From Mermis nigrescens (taxonomy: Eukaryota; Nematoda; Enoplea; Mermithida; Mermithidae), in NCBI GenBank assembly GCA_036768485.1, contig JAVLUZ010000143.1, positions 7,135,531-7,199,530 on the forward strand: a DNA stretch of 64,000 nt, given 5' to 3'. The notes under the pieces are model-generated. The model was given only the letters and a program-made list of their open reading frames with translations, was not told where the DNA came from and ran no database searches. Each line of letters starts with the position of its first letter. The stretch's first letter is position 1. A program made the translations under genes and the position numbers. Shown one piece after another: positions 1-10,745 of the stretch.

Positions 1-479
1 AGAAGTCACAGAATTTAAATTAATGGGGATTTAACGAAAGATTAGTAGTTGTAAGGAAGATATTCAAAAGATATTATCGACGGAAAGCATTTAGAAGGGG
101 AGAAATTGAGGAATGAAGTTGTAAAGTGATAGAAGCACAAAGCATGGGAAGGCGACTGCTGTAAACGGCGTATTGATTGATCTAATGTATACTGATGCAT
201 ACGTACTTGTTTGTATGTAGGTACGCAATGTTTAGGGAAGGCGGGTATCATTCGAGAAAAATGAGTTTCGGAACCAGCGAACCGCGATAGGAGAAGCATA
301 GAGGTGTTAGAACAAACGAAGACCAGCCAAGTGGCAGCCATGAAAGAAAACCGGAACGTTCAAGCTGCAAAGCTGATGGAAATATGACAGAGGAAAGGCG
401 AAGCAGAATTAGAGAAAGAGTGAAGCGATCCTGAACCAATTAGTCATGTGATAAGTTTATTTGGAATAATAAAGAGACA
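1..479. other. Intergenic, nothing recognised
   Basis: I see no gene, RNA or clear repeat here. The open frames on the minus strand are short, low in complexity and without protein-like character. Confidence 0.4.
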
Positions 480-1100
480 TGCTGATGTGTTTGACTCCTC
501 GTAACTCATTATACTGTAACATATCATGTTTACTACATTAGTGTAAAGGACCAGGAAGTAGGTAATTTTACCCCCATGAGGTGGGTGCGGGTAAATGTGG
601 GACGTTCAAAGTACAATGAAACAGACTATATGGAATAAAAAACAGACCTGCGGATGTGTTTCATTATACTGTAGAATATAAAGTAAATAGAATAAGTTTA
701 AAGGACATTTACATAAAATCATGAAGTAGGTAATTGATAACACCATGTAATTTTTACCCCCATGAGGTGGGTGCGGGTAAATGTGGGACGTTCAAAGTAC
801 AATGAAACAGACTATATGGAATAAAAAGCAGACCTAGCGGATGTGTTTCATTATACTGTAGAATATAAAGTAAATAGCATAGGTTTAAAGGACATTTACA
901 TATAAACATGAAGTAGGTAATTGATAACACCATTAGGCGGATGTGTTTGACTCCTTGTAACTCATTATACTGTAGAATATCACGTTTACCGCATTAGTTT
1001 AAAGGACATTTACATAAAATTATGAGGAGGTAATTTTCAACCCCAATAGTTTTGTCCGGATAAATAAGGGGCATTCAAAGTTCAATGAAACAGACGATTA
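480..1100. repeat. Tandem repeat, ~185-bp unit, about 3.3 copies
   Basis: Blocks beginning GCGGATGTGTTT recur near 482 (diverged), 653, 838 and 942. Each runs through TTATACTGTAGAATAT, AAAGGACATTTACAT, TACCCCCATGAGGTGGGTG and CAATGAAACAGACTA. The units near 560-650 and 748-835 are almost identical, so at least one duplication is recent. No coding capacity is apparent. Confidence 0.8.
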
Positions 1101-1720
1101 CATGATCCGAAATGATTGGTACGGATGTAGGAGGGACATAAACATTAGGGAGGAATGGACTTATAGAAACGATAGAATATGGTATTAGTAAAAATTTGTT
1201 GAACACAAGTTTGGTCTTGTTACTGATCTTAGTAAAGCCTTAACGCATTTGATCAAGTTACCTTCCTTTAAGAAAATTATCTAATCACAAATATTACTGT
1301 ATCGCAGAAATCGAACTACTTTCTATATTCACCACAGGCGACGATGGGATTGGACAACATTTAAGAGACTGATGTGCGATTGGTAGGAAAAAGCGAAACT
1401 TATCTTTTTAGACCTCTGCGAAATCCGTCAACAGCGAATCAAATTGATTCGCGCTAAATTTTCTAGCATGACTGGAAAAAATGACCTATAAAAGGGGATG
1501 CAGAGCCCACGCGCGCGTAGTCAATTAGATCACAGTGCTCTGACGGGTGAATATGTTGGAAATGGGTGGCATGAATAATGGGTCAATAGTATGATGAATA
1601 ATAGTTTGTAAAATCAGCGATTTACATATTGTTTGTGCTGGAAATGAATTATAGATATGAAGTGATACACTGCATAAATAATTACCTACATAAATGTTTG
1701 TTATTCAGGGAACGATTTAA
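1100..1720. other. Intergenic, no gene recognised
   Basis: AT-rich sequence between the tandem array and the transposase remnant. It may include the 5' flank or left end of the Merlin-like element, but I could not identify a terminal inverted repeat. Confidence 0.4.
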
Positions 1721-2760
1721 ATGAATTTATTAAAAATCGTGAAATTTTGCGAAGATCGTGATGGGTTGCCCGAGAAGCTGGCGGAGTTGGGACTGGTTCC
1801 ACGCGCAGGCGAATACGACTGTCCAACATGTGGCGGGAAGATGGTTCTAATCAAGGATGAATCATGGGTGGATGGATGGATATGGACGTGCCGGGCGCGT
1901 GTGTCGGGCTGAGAAACAGAAGGCGCAGCCTTGCGGAGAGCGAGTGGGCTTGCGCAAGCACACGTCTTTTGAGAATTCGAAGTTACCAATTTGGAAAGTT
2001 CTTGGATTCGTCAATTTCTGGGTCGGAGGTGCAACTTTGCGATTTACTGGCAACAGCTCGAGATGGCCCAAGAAAGTCTGGTCAACTGGTCATCTTACTG
2101 CCGGGAGGTCGTATTTGATGCATTCTTCACGAACCCAGAAAAACTCGGTGGCCCTGGGAAGGTCGTCGAGATCGACGAATCCAAATTTGGTAAACGAAAA
2201 TATCATAGGGGGCATTCTGTGGAGGGCCAATGGGTCTTCGGCGGCTATGAACGTGGCTCCGGTCGCGTGTTTATGGTAGCCGTCGAGGGCCGGGGGTTTG
2301 ACACACTGCTACCCATAATCCGAGAGTGGATTAACCGGGATACGACGATTCTTTCTGACTTTTGGAAGGCATATGACTGCTTGGGAGACCATGGCTACAT
2401 TCACATGAAAGTAAATCATTCTCTGAATTTTAAAGATCCTGACACACAGACACATACTAACGCCATTGAGTCCTCCTGGCAAGCAGCCAAGTCTAGTTTT
2501 GCATCGTCAGGGAGAATCAAAGCACACGTACCCAGTAATCTAGCTCGGTACATGTTCCAAAAGCGATGCAAGGAAATGCAACTTGATCGTACGGTCGAGT
2601 TTCTGCGGATGGCTGGGCAGCTGTACAATCCGTGTAAGCCCAGTGCACCACGATTGGACGAGGACAGGGACAGCCGCGAGGGATGGAGGACAGTGACAGC
2701 CACGACGAATTGGAGTTTTAGTATAGTAAGTTGTGTTGAAAACATATTTTCTGATCATTC
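1721..2760 (+). pseudogene. Merlin/IS1595-like (ISXO2-type) transposase, frameshifted
   Basis: Remnant of a DDE transposase of the Merlin/IS1595 group, which moves DNA elements by cut and paste. The N-terminal piece (1721-1911) has a CPTC zinc-ribbon half followed by WIWTC. A middle piece in another frame (about 1925-2035) reads SFENSKLPIWKVLGF. The catalytic core (1991-2620) returns to the first frame. Candidate catalytic residues are D in VEIDESKFG (2174-2176), D in ILSDFWKAY (2357-2359) and E in HTNAIESSW (2468-2470), with the usual G-Q-W-V-F-G-G between. At least two frameshifts break it, so it is unlikely to make active protein. I found no confident TIR. It could have mobilised non-autonomous elements with 8-9 bp target duplications, but that is inference. 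Confidence 0.85.
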
Positions 2761-2776
2761 AGTTCAGCTTAAGACG

Positions 2777-2938
2777 GGCTTAGGCTTAGGCTTAGTTATG
2801 TGCCTTCACATTGGTGCCAGGGGATGATGTAAGCTGAGTCAGGTGGGGCAAAAATTGCGGAGCGAGCGAAGCGAGCGGAGCAATTTTTGCCCCATCTTTG
2901 GCTTAGGCTTGATCATCCCCTGACACCAATCTGAAGCC
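2777..2938. mobile_element. TTAGGC-capped foldback MITE, copy 1
   Basis: A palindromic element. Outer sequence is GGCTTAGGCTTAG, then an arm ATTGGTGCCAGGGGATGAT matched by ATCATCCCCTGACACCAAT on the other side. The inner arm TGGGGCAAAAATTGC pairs with GCAATTTTTGCCCCA around a GAGCGAGCGAAGCGAGC core. Other copies lie at 6656-6813 and 60587-61073. It directly follows the Merlin-like transposase remnant. Confidence 0.75.
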
Positions 2939-3001
2939 TCAAACAGCGCTTTTAGGCTTCTAATCATCAGGAGCAGCACTATGAATCCAAGACATGCCCT
3001 G

Positions 3002-3079
3002 AACCAAGTTTGCAATATGCAAATCAGCCTAATTTGCATACTATGCAAATCAGGCTAATTTGCATATCAAAACTTGGTT
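3002..3079. repeat. Inverted repeat holding four POU octamers
   Basis: Arms AACCAAGTTT (3002-3011) and AAACTTGGTT (3070-3079) enclose ATGCAAAT at 3017-3024 and 3043-3050 and its complement ATTTGCAT at 3032-3039 and 3058-3065. The inner block is itself a near-tandem palindrome. ATGCAAAT is the classical octamer site for POU/Oct factors. Function here is unknown; it may simply be part of a small foldback. Confidence 0.7.
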
Positions 3080-3960
3080 TCCGCAGACCAGTTTAGGGTT
3101 TCTAGTGATGCTCACAATGATTAGAAACCCGAAAAACGGCTGTTTTGTAAGAAATTGAAAAATCAGTAATTACGAATATTTTCCGGGAAGGCGACTGCAA
3201 AATCAGTCGCAATGATTGATCGAATTGTCTTGTGTACATAGGTGTAGGTACATAGGTAATATATTCAATAGCGAAGGCGACAGCGATAATGCTGACGATT
3301 GATGAATCTATTATGAATTAAAGAAGAACAGGTTAATTCGAACATACGTGCACACAAAGAACGTTTATAAAGGACCTAGGTACATAAGTATGGCACTGAT
3401 TATTGGCCAATGTTGGCCCCGAATTTTTCGTTAAAGGCCAATATTGGCCAATAACGCGTGCATTAGGGGCCAATTTTTGCAAGATTTAAAATTCTTAAAA
3501 AGCTGCACATCCGTGGGTTTCGAACCCCGTACTTTCGTGTTGGTAAACTCACGTGCGCACACTGCACCATAGCATAGACGTAACCAGAGGGGGTCAGTGG
3601 GGTCTTTTGACCCCCCAAAATGGAATCGTCACAAAAAAATTCAAAGTGGGAGTAAAGGAAAATAAGCCATCTTCAAGTTGAATGTCGTTTTTACCATTTG
3701 AGACCCCCCAAAACTGTTCAGACACCCCCAAAATAACATCCTGGTTACGTCCCTGCATAGCGAAACTGTGATCAGTGTCTGAAGAATGATACTAATGCTA
3801 TCTGTTATATACAGTACCTACATATGTATACGCAGTTGCTATTTTCTGTTTGAAAGAGATTGCTTATGCTATCTTTTATGCCTAAGTAGTTTGAATTGTA
3901 TGGTAGGTATTTCTAATTGTCGTTGGTTTGCCTAACGTACATATTGCAAAATCCTACATA

Positions 3961-4160
3961 CAGTCAAGACCACAAGTAACGTCGCTCAAGCGCATGTCCT
4001 ACAGGCGCCTGGCAGTCAAAGTGACAGGCATCGCACAGGCAATTTTCTTTCGACGCGCGTGTTTACTAATATAAAATTTTGGCTGATTCACAGGCAGGTC
4101 ACGGGCGCCTGTTGCCTGTCGTGCCTGCGCTTGAGCAACGTTACTTAGTGGTCTTGACTG
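3961..4160. mobile_element. Tc1/mariner-type MITE, 200 bp
   Basis: Begins CAGTCAAGACCACAAGTAAC and ends with the inverted GTTACTTAGTGGTCTTGACTG, giving TIRs of about 35 bp. It is flanked by TA on both sides (3959-3960, 4161-4162). The paralogous element near 60.12 kb has a single TA at this point, so the insertion and its target duplication are directly confirmed within the window. Confidence 0.88.
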
Positions 4161-4223
4161 TATGTACCTACATAAATACATATGTACGTACATGTGTGCA
4201 TAAATATTATAATGCCATGTCAG

Positions 4224-4483
4224 CATAGTGGGCAGCAAGAAAATTCCGGGGGGGGGTGTGCAAGATTTTTCGAAGGTCAAAAAATGGCCTTAAAAATGGT
4301 GGTTTGGCGATGAAACACCATTTTTCGACGTTTCTCATCAAGCACTATCCATTGGAATCAAAAAATTCCGAAAAAACGAAAAAAATTTTCAAAAATTGAA
4401 TTCTGGGGGGGTTATTTTGATTTCTGGGGAGTATTTTGGTTTCTGGGAGGTGCATACCCCCCAAACCCCCACGCCCAGGTGTG
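4224..4483 (-). mobile_element. hAT-like MITE family A, copy 1 (260 bp)
   Basis: Ends CATAGTGGGCAGC and CGCCCAGGTGTG form the imperfect TIR CAYACSTGGGC of family A. The 8-bp duplication CATGTCAG occurs at 4216-4223 and 4484-4491. The paralogous element near 60.06 kb has a single CATGTCAG, an intact empty site. The body carries the family hallmarks: a G-rich/C-rich end block, then AATTGAATTCTGG, ATGGATAGT-like and ATGGTGGT-like segments. Confidence 0.9.
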
Positions 4484-4549
4484 CATGTCAGTATACGATT
4501 TCAAATAGCTAGGTAGAGGTTACCTACCTATGTAGCAGGACAATAGGTA

Positions 4550-5093
4550 TAGTCTGTTTCATTTATTCGAGAGCTTTTTAGTCAATTTTTTAAGGGCTAC
4601 AGTAAGCAAAACAAGACGATTTACTGTAATTGGGCAAATCAGCTCAGTGAGGGCGAGTGGCTGGAATTCTTCCACTTTAAATGCACTAATCCGTCCATAT
4701 AAATTTAATTTAGGCATTTAATCAGCGCTTGGACATGCTACAGTAAGTGCGCTGAATAAAAAGCTGTTGGCTGGAATTGAAGCCGGGTTGCTTCGACGAC
4801 AAGCGGACGTTCTACCACTGAGCCATGCGGAAGTTCGCGGCATTTCTTAGCATCTTAGTCTATTGTGTTTAAAATGTCAACTTAGGATTAGCTGAATACG
4901 TGATTTTATCTGAAAGTTGATTGATCTGCTGGAGGACGAGAATTAATTATGCCGCTAAAAATGTAATTGAAAAACCCTTCTTTGCTACGTAGCTACAGTG
5001 ACATCTAGCGACCTACAGTAAATAAGAAAAAAGGATTACTGTAGCCGTCGAAATTATTCACTGAAATAGCTCTCGGATAAATGAAACAGACTA
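4550..5093. mobile_element. TA-target MITE with tRNA-like interior, copy 1 (544 bp)
   Basis: TIRs TAGTCTGTTTCATTTATTCG and inverted CGGATAAATGAAACAGACTA, with TA repeated on both sides (4548-4549, 5094-5095). The paralog near 60.0 kb has one TA and no insert. Other copies: 50929-51474 and 56976-57518. On the minus strand about 4783-4853 reads like a degenerate tRNA (GGCTCAGTGGTAGAACG A-box region; 7-nt anticodon-type loop GTCGTCG on a CGCTT/AAGCA-like stem). Confidence 0.85.
4783..4853 (-). other. tRNA-like sequence inside MITE
   Basis: The minus strand has an A-box-like TGGCTCAGTGGTAGAACG, an anticodon arm with loop GTCGTCG, and a degraded T arm (GGCTTCAATTCC). The acceptor stem does not pair, so it is not a working tRNA. 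The same feature is at 57192-57264 (minus) and about 51205-51275 (plus), where the B-box GGGTTCGATTCC is better kept. Confidence 0.5.
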
Positions 5094-5119
5094 TACGTAT
5101 AAAGGTACCTACGCAACTA

Positions 5120-5362
5120 TAGTGTGTTTCATTTGATCGAGGGTTTTTTGAAAAGTTTAAAGTGGCTACAAAAGTGTTTTATACTAATGCGACAGCAAAT
5201 AGGTGCCTATATTCTATAGAATATCGAGTTGCATTATGATCTTTGATACTGCTAAGAGGCAAGACTGCATCATATAAGGTGTGTACTTATAGGTCAACTT
5301 AGTGGCCTGGTTTATGCGGACTAAATTCAGCGGAAAAGCTTTCCAATAAACGAAACAGACTA
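5120..5362. mobile_element. Short TA-target MITE related to the 544-bp family
   Basis: TIRs TATAGTGTGTTTCATTTGAT and inverted ATAAACGAAACAGACTATA. It lies inside the long-TIR element and has an equivalent at 59740-59980 in the paralog, so it predates the split of the two copies, unlike the nested inserts beside it. Confidence 0.65.
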
Positions 5363-5614
5363 TACTTAATTCTGGTCATACAGATTCGGCGTGTGATATC
5401 TTACACTTTACAGTAGGTTGAGACTCATTTAAACATTTACTTGAATGTAAATAGTATTTTTTCAGCAGGTTCTAATTTTTCTACATAATATGTTTATCAT
5501 TATATACTGTAGTTTTAATAATATTGGCCCCTAATGCACGCGTTATTGGCCAATATTGGCCTTTAACGAAAAATTCGGGGCCAACATTGGCCAATAATCA
5601 TTGCCCATAAGTAT

Positions 5615-6655
5615 CCACAATGCATTTGTTGCTTTCTATGTATAGCTTGAACGAACAATATGTACTTAAATGAATACACTGCGATCGGTCGATGTAAGTA
5701 TACATGACTATCATAAAAGAATGTAAGTTAGGCGGATTTACTGTTGCCTTGATAGAACACTCCGTTCCTAATGCATTGGATAAATGTTGTGCTTAACATC
5801 ACAGACAGGTGATCTGTGGAACACATCTGAGTGACAATTCTTTATGTACTGTAGGGTGTTAGATTTTTAATCTTTTGCTCGCGTGGAAGTCGACGTAGGT
5901 TCTATATGCAAATTTTTTATTATCATGAGTGATTTACGTAGTAGGCGCTTGTTCGGTCGCGAGAATTATTTATTACGGATAGTTTTAGATTAGTAACCTT
6001 ATGCTCACGTGGAAGTCGACGTTGCTTTTCTAAGCAAATTTTTTATCAATCAAATGAGTGATTTACGTTGTTCCGGACGCGAGAATTGCTTATTCCGCTT
6101 GTTTACGCTCTACCGTGCTGCTGTGTAATACGCATTTCGTATATTGGATTATGATCAAGATTGTTATGCTTTGCGCAGTTGCTGCGTTCTAAGAATGTAC
6201 CTTAATCTTACAGAAATTAAATAACTATCCGACGATTCGGCGAAACACTGACAATTGGTATAAGATTGTCAATTAGTATCGAAGGAGCTGGATTAAAAAT
6301 CTGATAGGTGTGGCGGAGCATTGAAAGTAACCGTTTCGACAGCGGCTATTGATACGGAAATCAGATTTCGTTTTGACGTGGCACATTTGTGGAACGCTCG
6401 AAACTATTGATATACGAAATTTTATCCAGCGACTGCTGAAAGGCGTACGACTGTCTGGATCAGCACGGAAATCAAGAGATAAAAGTGAGTGAGAATTTAC
6501 ACTTCAGTAATTATAATAAGGGTCATGTAAACCATCCGGTGATCAATCTTTTTTGTTAGTGTTAGTTAGAAAGGGAAGGATTACGTATACCTATTTTGAC
6601 AAATAAGGGTGCTAGCGTCATTTTCTTCCTAAGTCTCTTCTAATATTTATTTTTT
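5615..6655. other. Intergenic, short internal repeat only
   Basis: No gene seen. Two similar ~110-bp segments (about 5870-5975 and 5987-6090) share GTGGAAGTCGACGT, GAGTGATTTACGT and GCGAGAATT, indicating a local tandem duplication. Confidence 0.5.
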
Positions 6656-6813
6656 AGGCTTAGGCTTAGTATGTGCCTTCACATTGGTGCCAGGGGATGA
6701 TGTAAGCCTGAGACAAATGGGGCGAAAATTGCGAAGCGAGCGAAGCGAGCGGAGCAATTTTTGCCCCATCTTTTTCTTAGGCTTAGATCATCCGCTGGCA
6801 CCAATCTGAAGCC
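6656..6813. mobile_element. TTAGGC-capped foldback MITE, copy 2
   Basis: Nearly identical to 2777-2938: AGGCTTAGGCTTAGTATG, ATTGGTGCCAGGGGATGAT arm, GCGAGCGAAGCGAGC core, then the inverse arm ATCATCCGCTGGCACCAAT. The close match suggests recent activity or gene conversion. Confidence 0.75.
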
Positions 6814-6886
6814 GCACTGAGCTCAAAGATAATTTTGATTAAGGTGAGAATAGCGTTTTAATGCGAATTCATGTAGGAGTTTTGAA

Positions 6887-6992
6887 TATAAAAGTTGAAA
6901 AAACAGACGGAAATGAAAGTAAGGGAATAAAATTTTTTGAAATTTTTTTTTCAATCAAAGGCTTTTCCGTCTGGTTTTTTAACTTTTATGTT
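6887..6992. repeat. Inverted repeat with ~25-bp arms
   Basis: TAAAAGTTGAAAAAACAGAC near 6888 pairs with GTCTGGTTTTTTAACTTTTA near 6970. The loop is about 55 bp. It is probably a small foldback. Confidence 0.55.
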
Positions 6993-7129
6993 AAAGATAC
7001 ATGCTTGAAATCGCATAAAAACGCTGTTTTTGAAATCTACAACATGGAGCTATTCTAGAATTCGCCCATAAAGCGCAGAAATACATAGCTTTACACACCG
7101 TCTAATTGTTTTTATCAGTTTCATAGACG

Positions 7130-8197
7130 TTTGCAAGCTTTAATGTAACTAGCGGCGTCCCGCAAGGGAGCGTGATAGGGCCAACCCTTTTTCTGATTTA
7201 CATAAATGATTTATGTGATAATATGAGTAGTCGTATTCGGTTATTTGCTGACGATGTTAAAATGTATAATTTGTCCTCTTCTAAAACTATACTTCAAAAC
7301 GACCTTAATAAGCTTTATACATGGTCGCGTGAATGGCAGCTTCAGATATCTATTGATAAATGCTCAGTTTTGTACATGGGTTATAAAAATCCTAAACATC
7401 AATATTTTATTGGAAATCAACTTCTACCTTCTGATTCTGACTGTGCCGTGATTTAGGTGTTCTAATGTCTCAAAATTTGAAATTTCAGCAGCACTATCAT
7501 GAAGTGATTAAAAAAGCTTCTCAGCGATCCAGTCTGATACTGAAGTTATTCTTTTCTCGTGATCATAAAATTTTGTCTCATGCTTTTGTTGTATATGTTC
7601 GTCCGCTTTTAGAGTACTGCTGCACCATTTGGAGTCCTTATCGTATTCAAGATATTGATCGTATCGAGCGAGTTCAGCGCAAGTTTACCCGTTGTATTTT
7701 TGGTTTTAACAGTGGTTTGTCATACAATAATCGTTTAAAAAGTCTGTCGTTAGAACGTCTCGAAATACGCCGTATTCGTTTTGCTTTTATCCTTTTATTA
7801 TCAGATTATTAATGGCAAATCACACATTCTCTGTGACGAGTTTTTCGCTTTTAATCGCAACTATACTCGCTCTGTCAATAACCTAAAACTGACTGTTCCA
7901 GTAGCTCGTTCAGATATTCTCAAGTATGATTTCAGTCATAGATATGTGAATCTGTGGAATTCACTTCCAGTTGAGGTTGTAAATTCACCTAGCTTAGAAA
8001 TTTTTAAACGCAAACTCAATGCTTTTGATTTTTCTGTTCATCTGAAGGGGCACGCGTAAGTTTTCACTTTCGTGACTGCGTGTCCCATTGCTGACGTTTT
8101 AGTCATATGTCGTTTTATCATATCTTTGGATCGTATGCTGTGTCTTTATTTTTACCATGTCTTGTACATTTTGCAATAAAATCTTGTTGTTGTTGTT
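7130..8197 (+). pseudogene. CR1/jockey-like LINE, 5'-truncated, frameshifted RT
   Basis: The 3' part of a non-LTR retrotransposon ORF2. From about 7148 it reads TSGVPQGSVIGPTLFLIYIN (a reverse-transcriptase palm motif), then RLFADDVKMY containing the catalytic FADD (about 7238-7249). A shift near 7450 moves to RDLGVLM, followed by VRPLLEYC..IW and RIERVQRKFTR (thumb region). A second shift near 7800 leads to the C-terminal segment VNLWNSLPVEVVNS ending at 8059. The 3' end has AATAAA and a short (TTG)4 tail (8184-8197), as in CR1-type elements, which end in simple repeats not poly(A). The endonuclease and N-terminal RT are missing. Confidence 0.85.
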
Positions 8198-8970
8198 AAA
8201 GCGCCTATATATATTTTTTTGATATATTTCAAAACGTAAGGATTTGCTTGCTACTGAAGTACATACAATTAGTAATAAAGTATTATTTATTTTTTCAAAA
8301 GACATTGCAAACAGGGCTCTTTTCAGAAATTTTTGATGATGTAAGTGCAACTGAAAATTGGCGGTCACTGTTTTAAGCACAGAAACTGTTTTTTCGAATA
8401 ATGAAGATAACAGGCAAGAGATCAGAATAAAATAGTTGGGTGAACCAAGGTAAATTGGCCTGAGCATGCTTGATATGCATGTGTACATACAATTGTAGAC
8501 CTGCTGTACAACCTTTCCTGCAAAATATGAGCCAGGAGAATTTTCAGGAGAATCAAAATATTTTCAGGAGAATTGCAGGAGAATTTTCCCCCAATTTTAC
8601 CTCTGTGCAGGAGAATCTGAATTCTGGGACCTGGCAACACTCGTGTCGTGCCGTCAGAAGTTGCCAAGTTGGGAGTCTCCCCCATTTTGGATTTTTTTCT
8701 GTAGCAGTTGGCAGCATTTTTTAGCGATTGAGGGTTTTTTTGCGCCTATGCTTAATGATTGGTTGGAGGGTTTTTAGGCAGTTTGAGATTAAAATTGGGT
8801 TTTTTTACAAGAACACTTGGCAATCCTGCGTGCCGTGCGTTTTTTTACGTTTTTTTCGGACCTGGTACACATTGAGGAAAATTTTTGTAATGCAAAAATG
8901 CGTTGTAGAAGGGTAAAATTCCAAAATTTTCCGGCGCTTGGCGCCGGATTGATTCACGTTCATTGCTGAT
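8198..8970. other. Intergenic with MITE fragments
   Basis: No gene recognised. About 8520-8625 contains a short tandem array of AGGAGAATTTTC-like units (8537, 8566, 8578, 8611). A GGCGCTTGGCGCCGG hairpin lies at 8934-8948. Confidence 0.45.
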
Positions 8971-9591
8971 TAGGGATGCAACGGGTACCCGAACCCGAAC
9001 CCGAATACTCGGGTGCCCGAACAAAATTCAGTGACCTGAACCCGAACCCAAATAAACTGAACTTGACTACTCGAACCCGAACCCGAACAAAATTATTATA
9101 ACTACTTGAACCCGAACCCGAACCCAAATGTTTATGGATTTTATTCGGGTTTATTTGGGTATTTTGGCTAAACTTAAGAATATGGTACTTTTGGAAAAGG
9201 TGCAAAACGAATACGGAATGCCAAATTTTTTGCCAAAATGATAGAACATGATAAATTGAAGCGCGGAAAAAAATTTGGTGAAAATCTGAGCCATACTTGC
9301 AAAGTTGCAAGCAACTCTCGATTTGAGTGTTGCGTGGGACGATTAAACGGCTCGATCAAGGACTTACACATTTGTCAGAAATAAATAATATGGGCTGAAA
9401 TTACGGAAGGAAGCATAGCAATGAAGGAGAAAAAGAGAAAAAGGCGCAGAAAGCTGTTTGAAATTTTAAAAAACTTAAAAAGTTTTCATATTTTTTCATG
9501 TTATTTCGGTTTTACTCGATAAGATATACGAAAATCTAAGTTTTTGCTTCTATTGTACTCAGGCTTAGGCTTAGTATATCTGAAAAGGTGT

Positions 9592-9737
9592 GTATAGATG
9601 CTTAGGTCGATGTATAGATGCTCAGATCGATGTATAGATGCTTAGGTCGATATATAGATGCTTAGGTCCTATGTATATATAGATGCTTAGGTCGATGTAT
9701 AGATGCTTAGGTCGATGTATAGATGCTTAGGTCGACG
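9592..9737 (+). repeat. 20-bp tandem repeat in left palindrome arm, ~7 units
   Basis: Unit GATGTATAGATGCTTAGGTC repeated about seven times with one interruption near 9670. The reverse complement array is in the right arm at about 10595-10745. Confidence 0.85.
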
Positions 9738-10594
9738 TAAATTGGGTATCTACGTGTGATTCTGCATTCAGCTGTTTGAATCTTCAAATACTTAGGTCGA
9801 GAAGATGCTTGTTTAGTTCGAGAAGAGGCTAATTAAAGAAATCCAAAGCTTTTGTAATATTGATCATAGACGGATGAAATTTTTTTCCGCGCTTTCTTTC
9901 AACATGTTCTAAGTACTGAGCAAAAAAATCCGCTCTTCTGAAGTTTATTTGTTAGTATTCTGAAAGTACAATATTCTTAAGTTACTCGGGGTATTTTTAA
10001 GCTCTAAAATCCTACAGTTGTATGTGAAAGATTCGAAAATTTTCGGCTTTTTGCGCCGTTTTAAGTTTGCTCGACCCTAAAACGCTGAATTAGATGTAGT
10101 TATCAAGTACACATAAATGGCTATGTAATTAAGTGGTATATTTCAATCGACTCACGTGAATTTTTAATCTTTTTATTTCACAAAACGATTGCCAAATGAT
10201 ATCGTATAAAATGCTAAACACTGGATTCTTTGGTCGTGATTAAACTTGGTTTCTATCAAATCAAACTTCACGAATAACAGTTTTTCGGCAGCACACATTC
10301 CCATGGGGGTTGAGGGGTATTAATTCTTAGGGTCCAAGGGAGTAAGTTAAGAATATGGTACTTTCAGGATCTTATGAAATAAACTTCAGAAGAGCGGATT
10401 TTTTTGCTCAGTACTCAGAACATGTTGAAAGAAAGCGCGGAAGAAAATATTCATCCGTCTACGATCAATATTACAAAAGCTATGGGTTTCGTTGATTAGC
10501 CTCTTCTCGACCTACGCAAGCATCTACTCGACCTAAGTATTTGAAGATTCAAACAGCTGAATGCAGAATCACATGCAGAATACCCAATTTACGT

Positions 10595-10745
10595 CGATAT
10601 AAGCATCCATACATCGACCTAAGCATCTATACATCTACCTAAGCATCTATACATTGACCTAAGCATCTACACATCGACCTAAGCATCTATTCATCGACCT
10701 AAGCATCTATACATTGACCTGCGCGAGCAACCTCGACCTAAGCAG
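10595..10745 (-). repeat. 20-bp tandem repeat in right palindrome arm
   Basis: Unit GACCTAAGCATCTATACATC, the reverse complement of the left array. Units have diverged (ACATCTACCT, TTCATCGACC, GCGCGAGCAACC), so the two arms are not being perfectly homogenised. Confidence 0.8.

Larger units (their letters stand above)
3392..5605. mobile_element. Long-TIR DNA element, copy 1 (with three nested inserts)
   Basis: Ends are GGCACTGATTATTGGCC and, inverted, GGCCAATAATCATTGCC. The inverted similarity runs for about 85 bp and includes a TTGGCCAATATTGGCC-type motif. A 9-bp direct repeat CATAAGTAT flanks it (3383-3391 and 5606-5614). The interior matches the reverse complement of 59383-60479 once three later insertions are removed (3961-4160, 4224-4483, 4550-5093). 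No transposase is visible. An 8-9 bp duplication and long TIR suit Merlin- or Mutator-like mobilisation; which one is not decidable here. Confidence 0.8.

Noticed and set aside
2779..2795. TTAGGC run as an interstitial telomere or chromosome end
   Set aside because: Only two or three units, and always at the border of the same foldback repeat.
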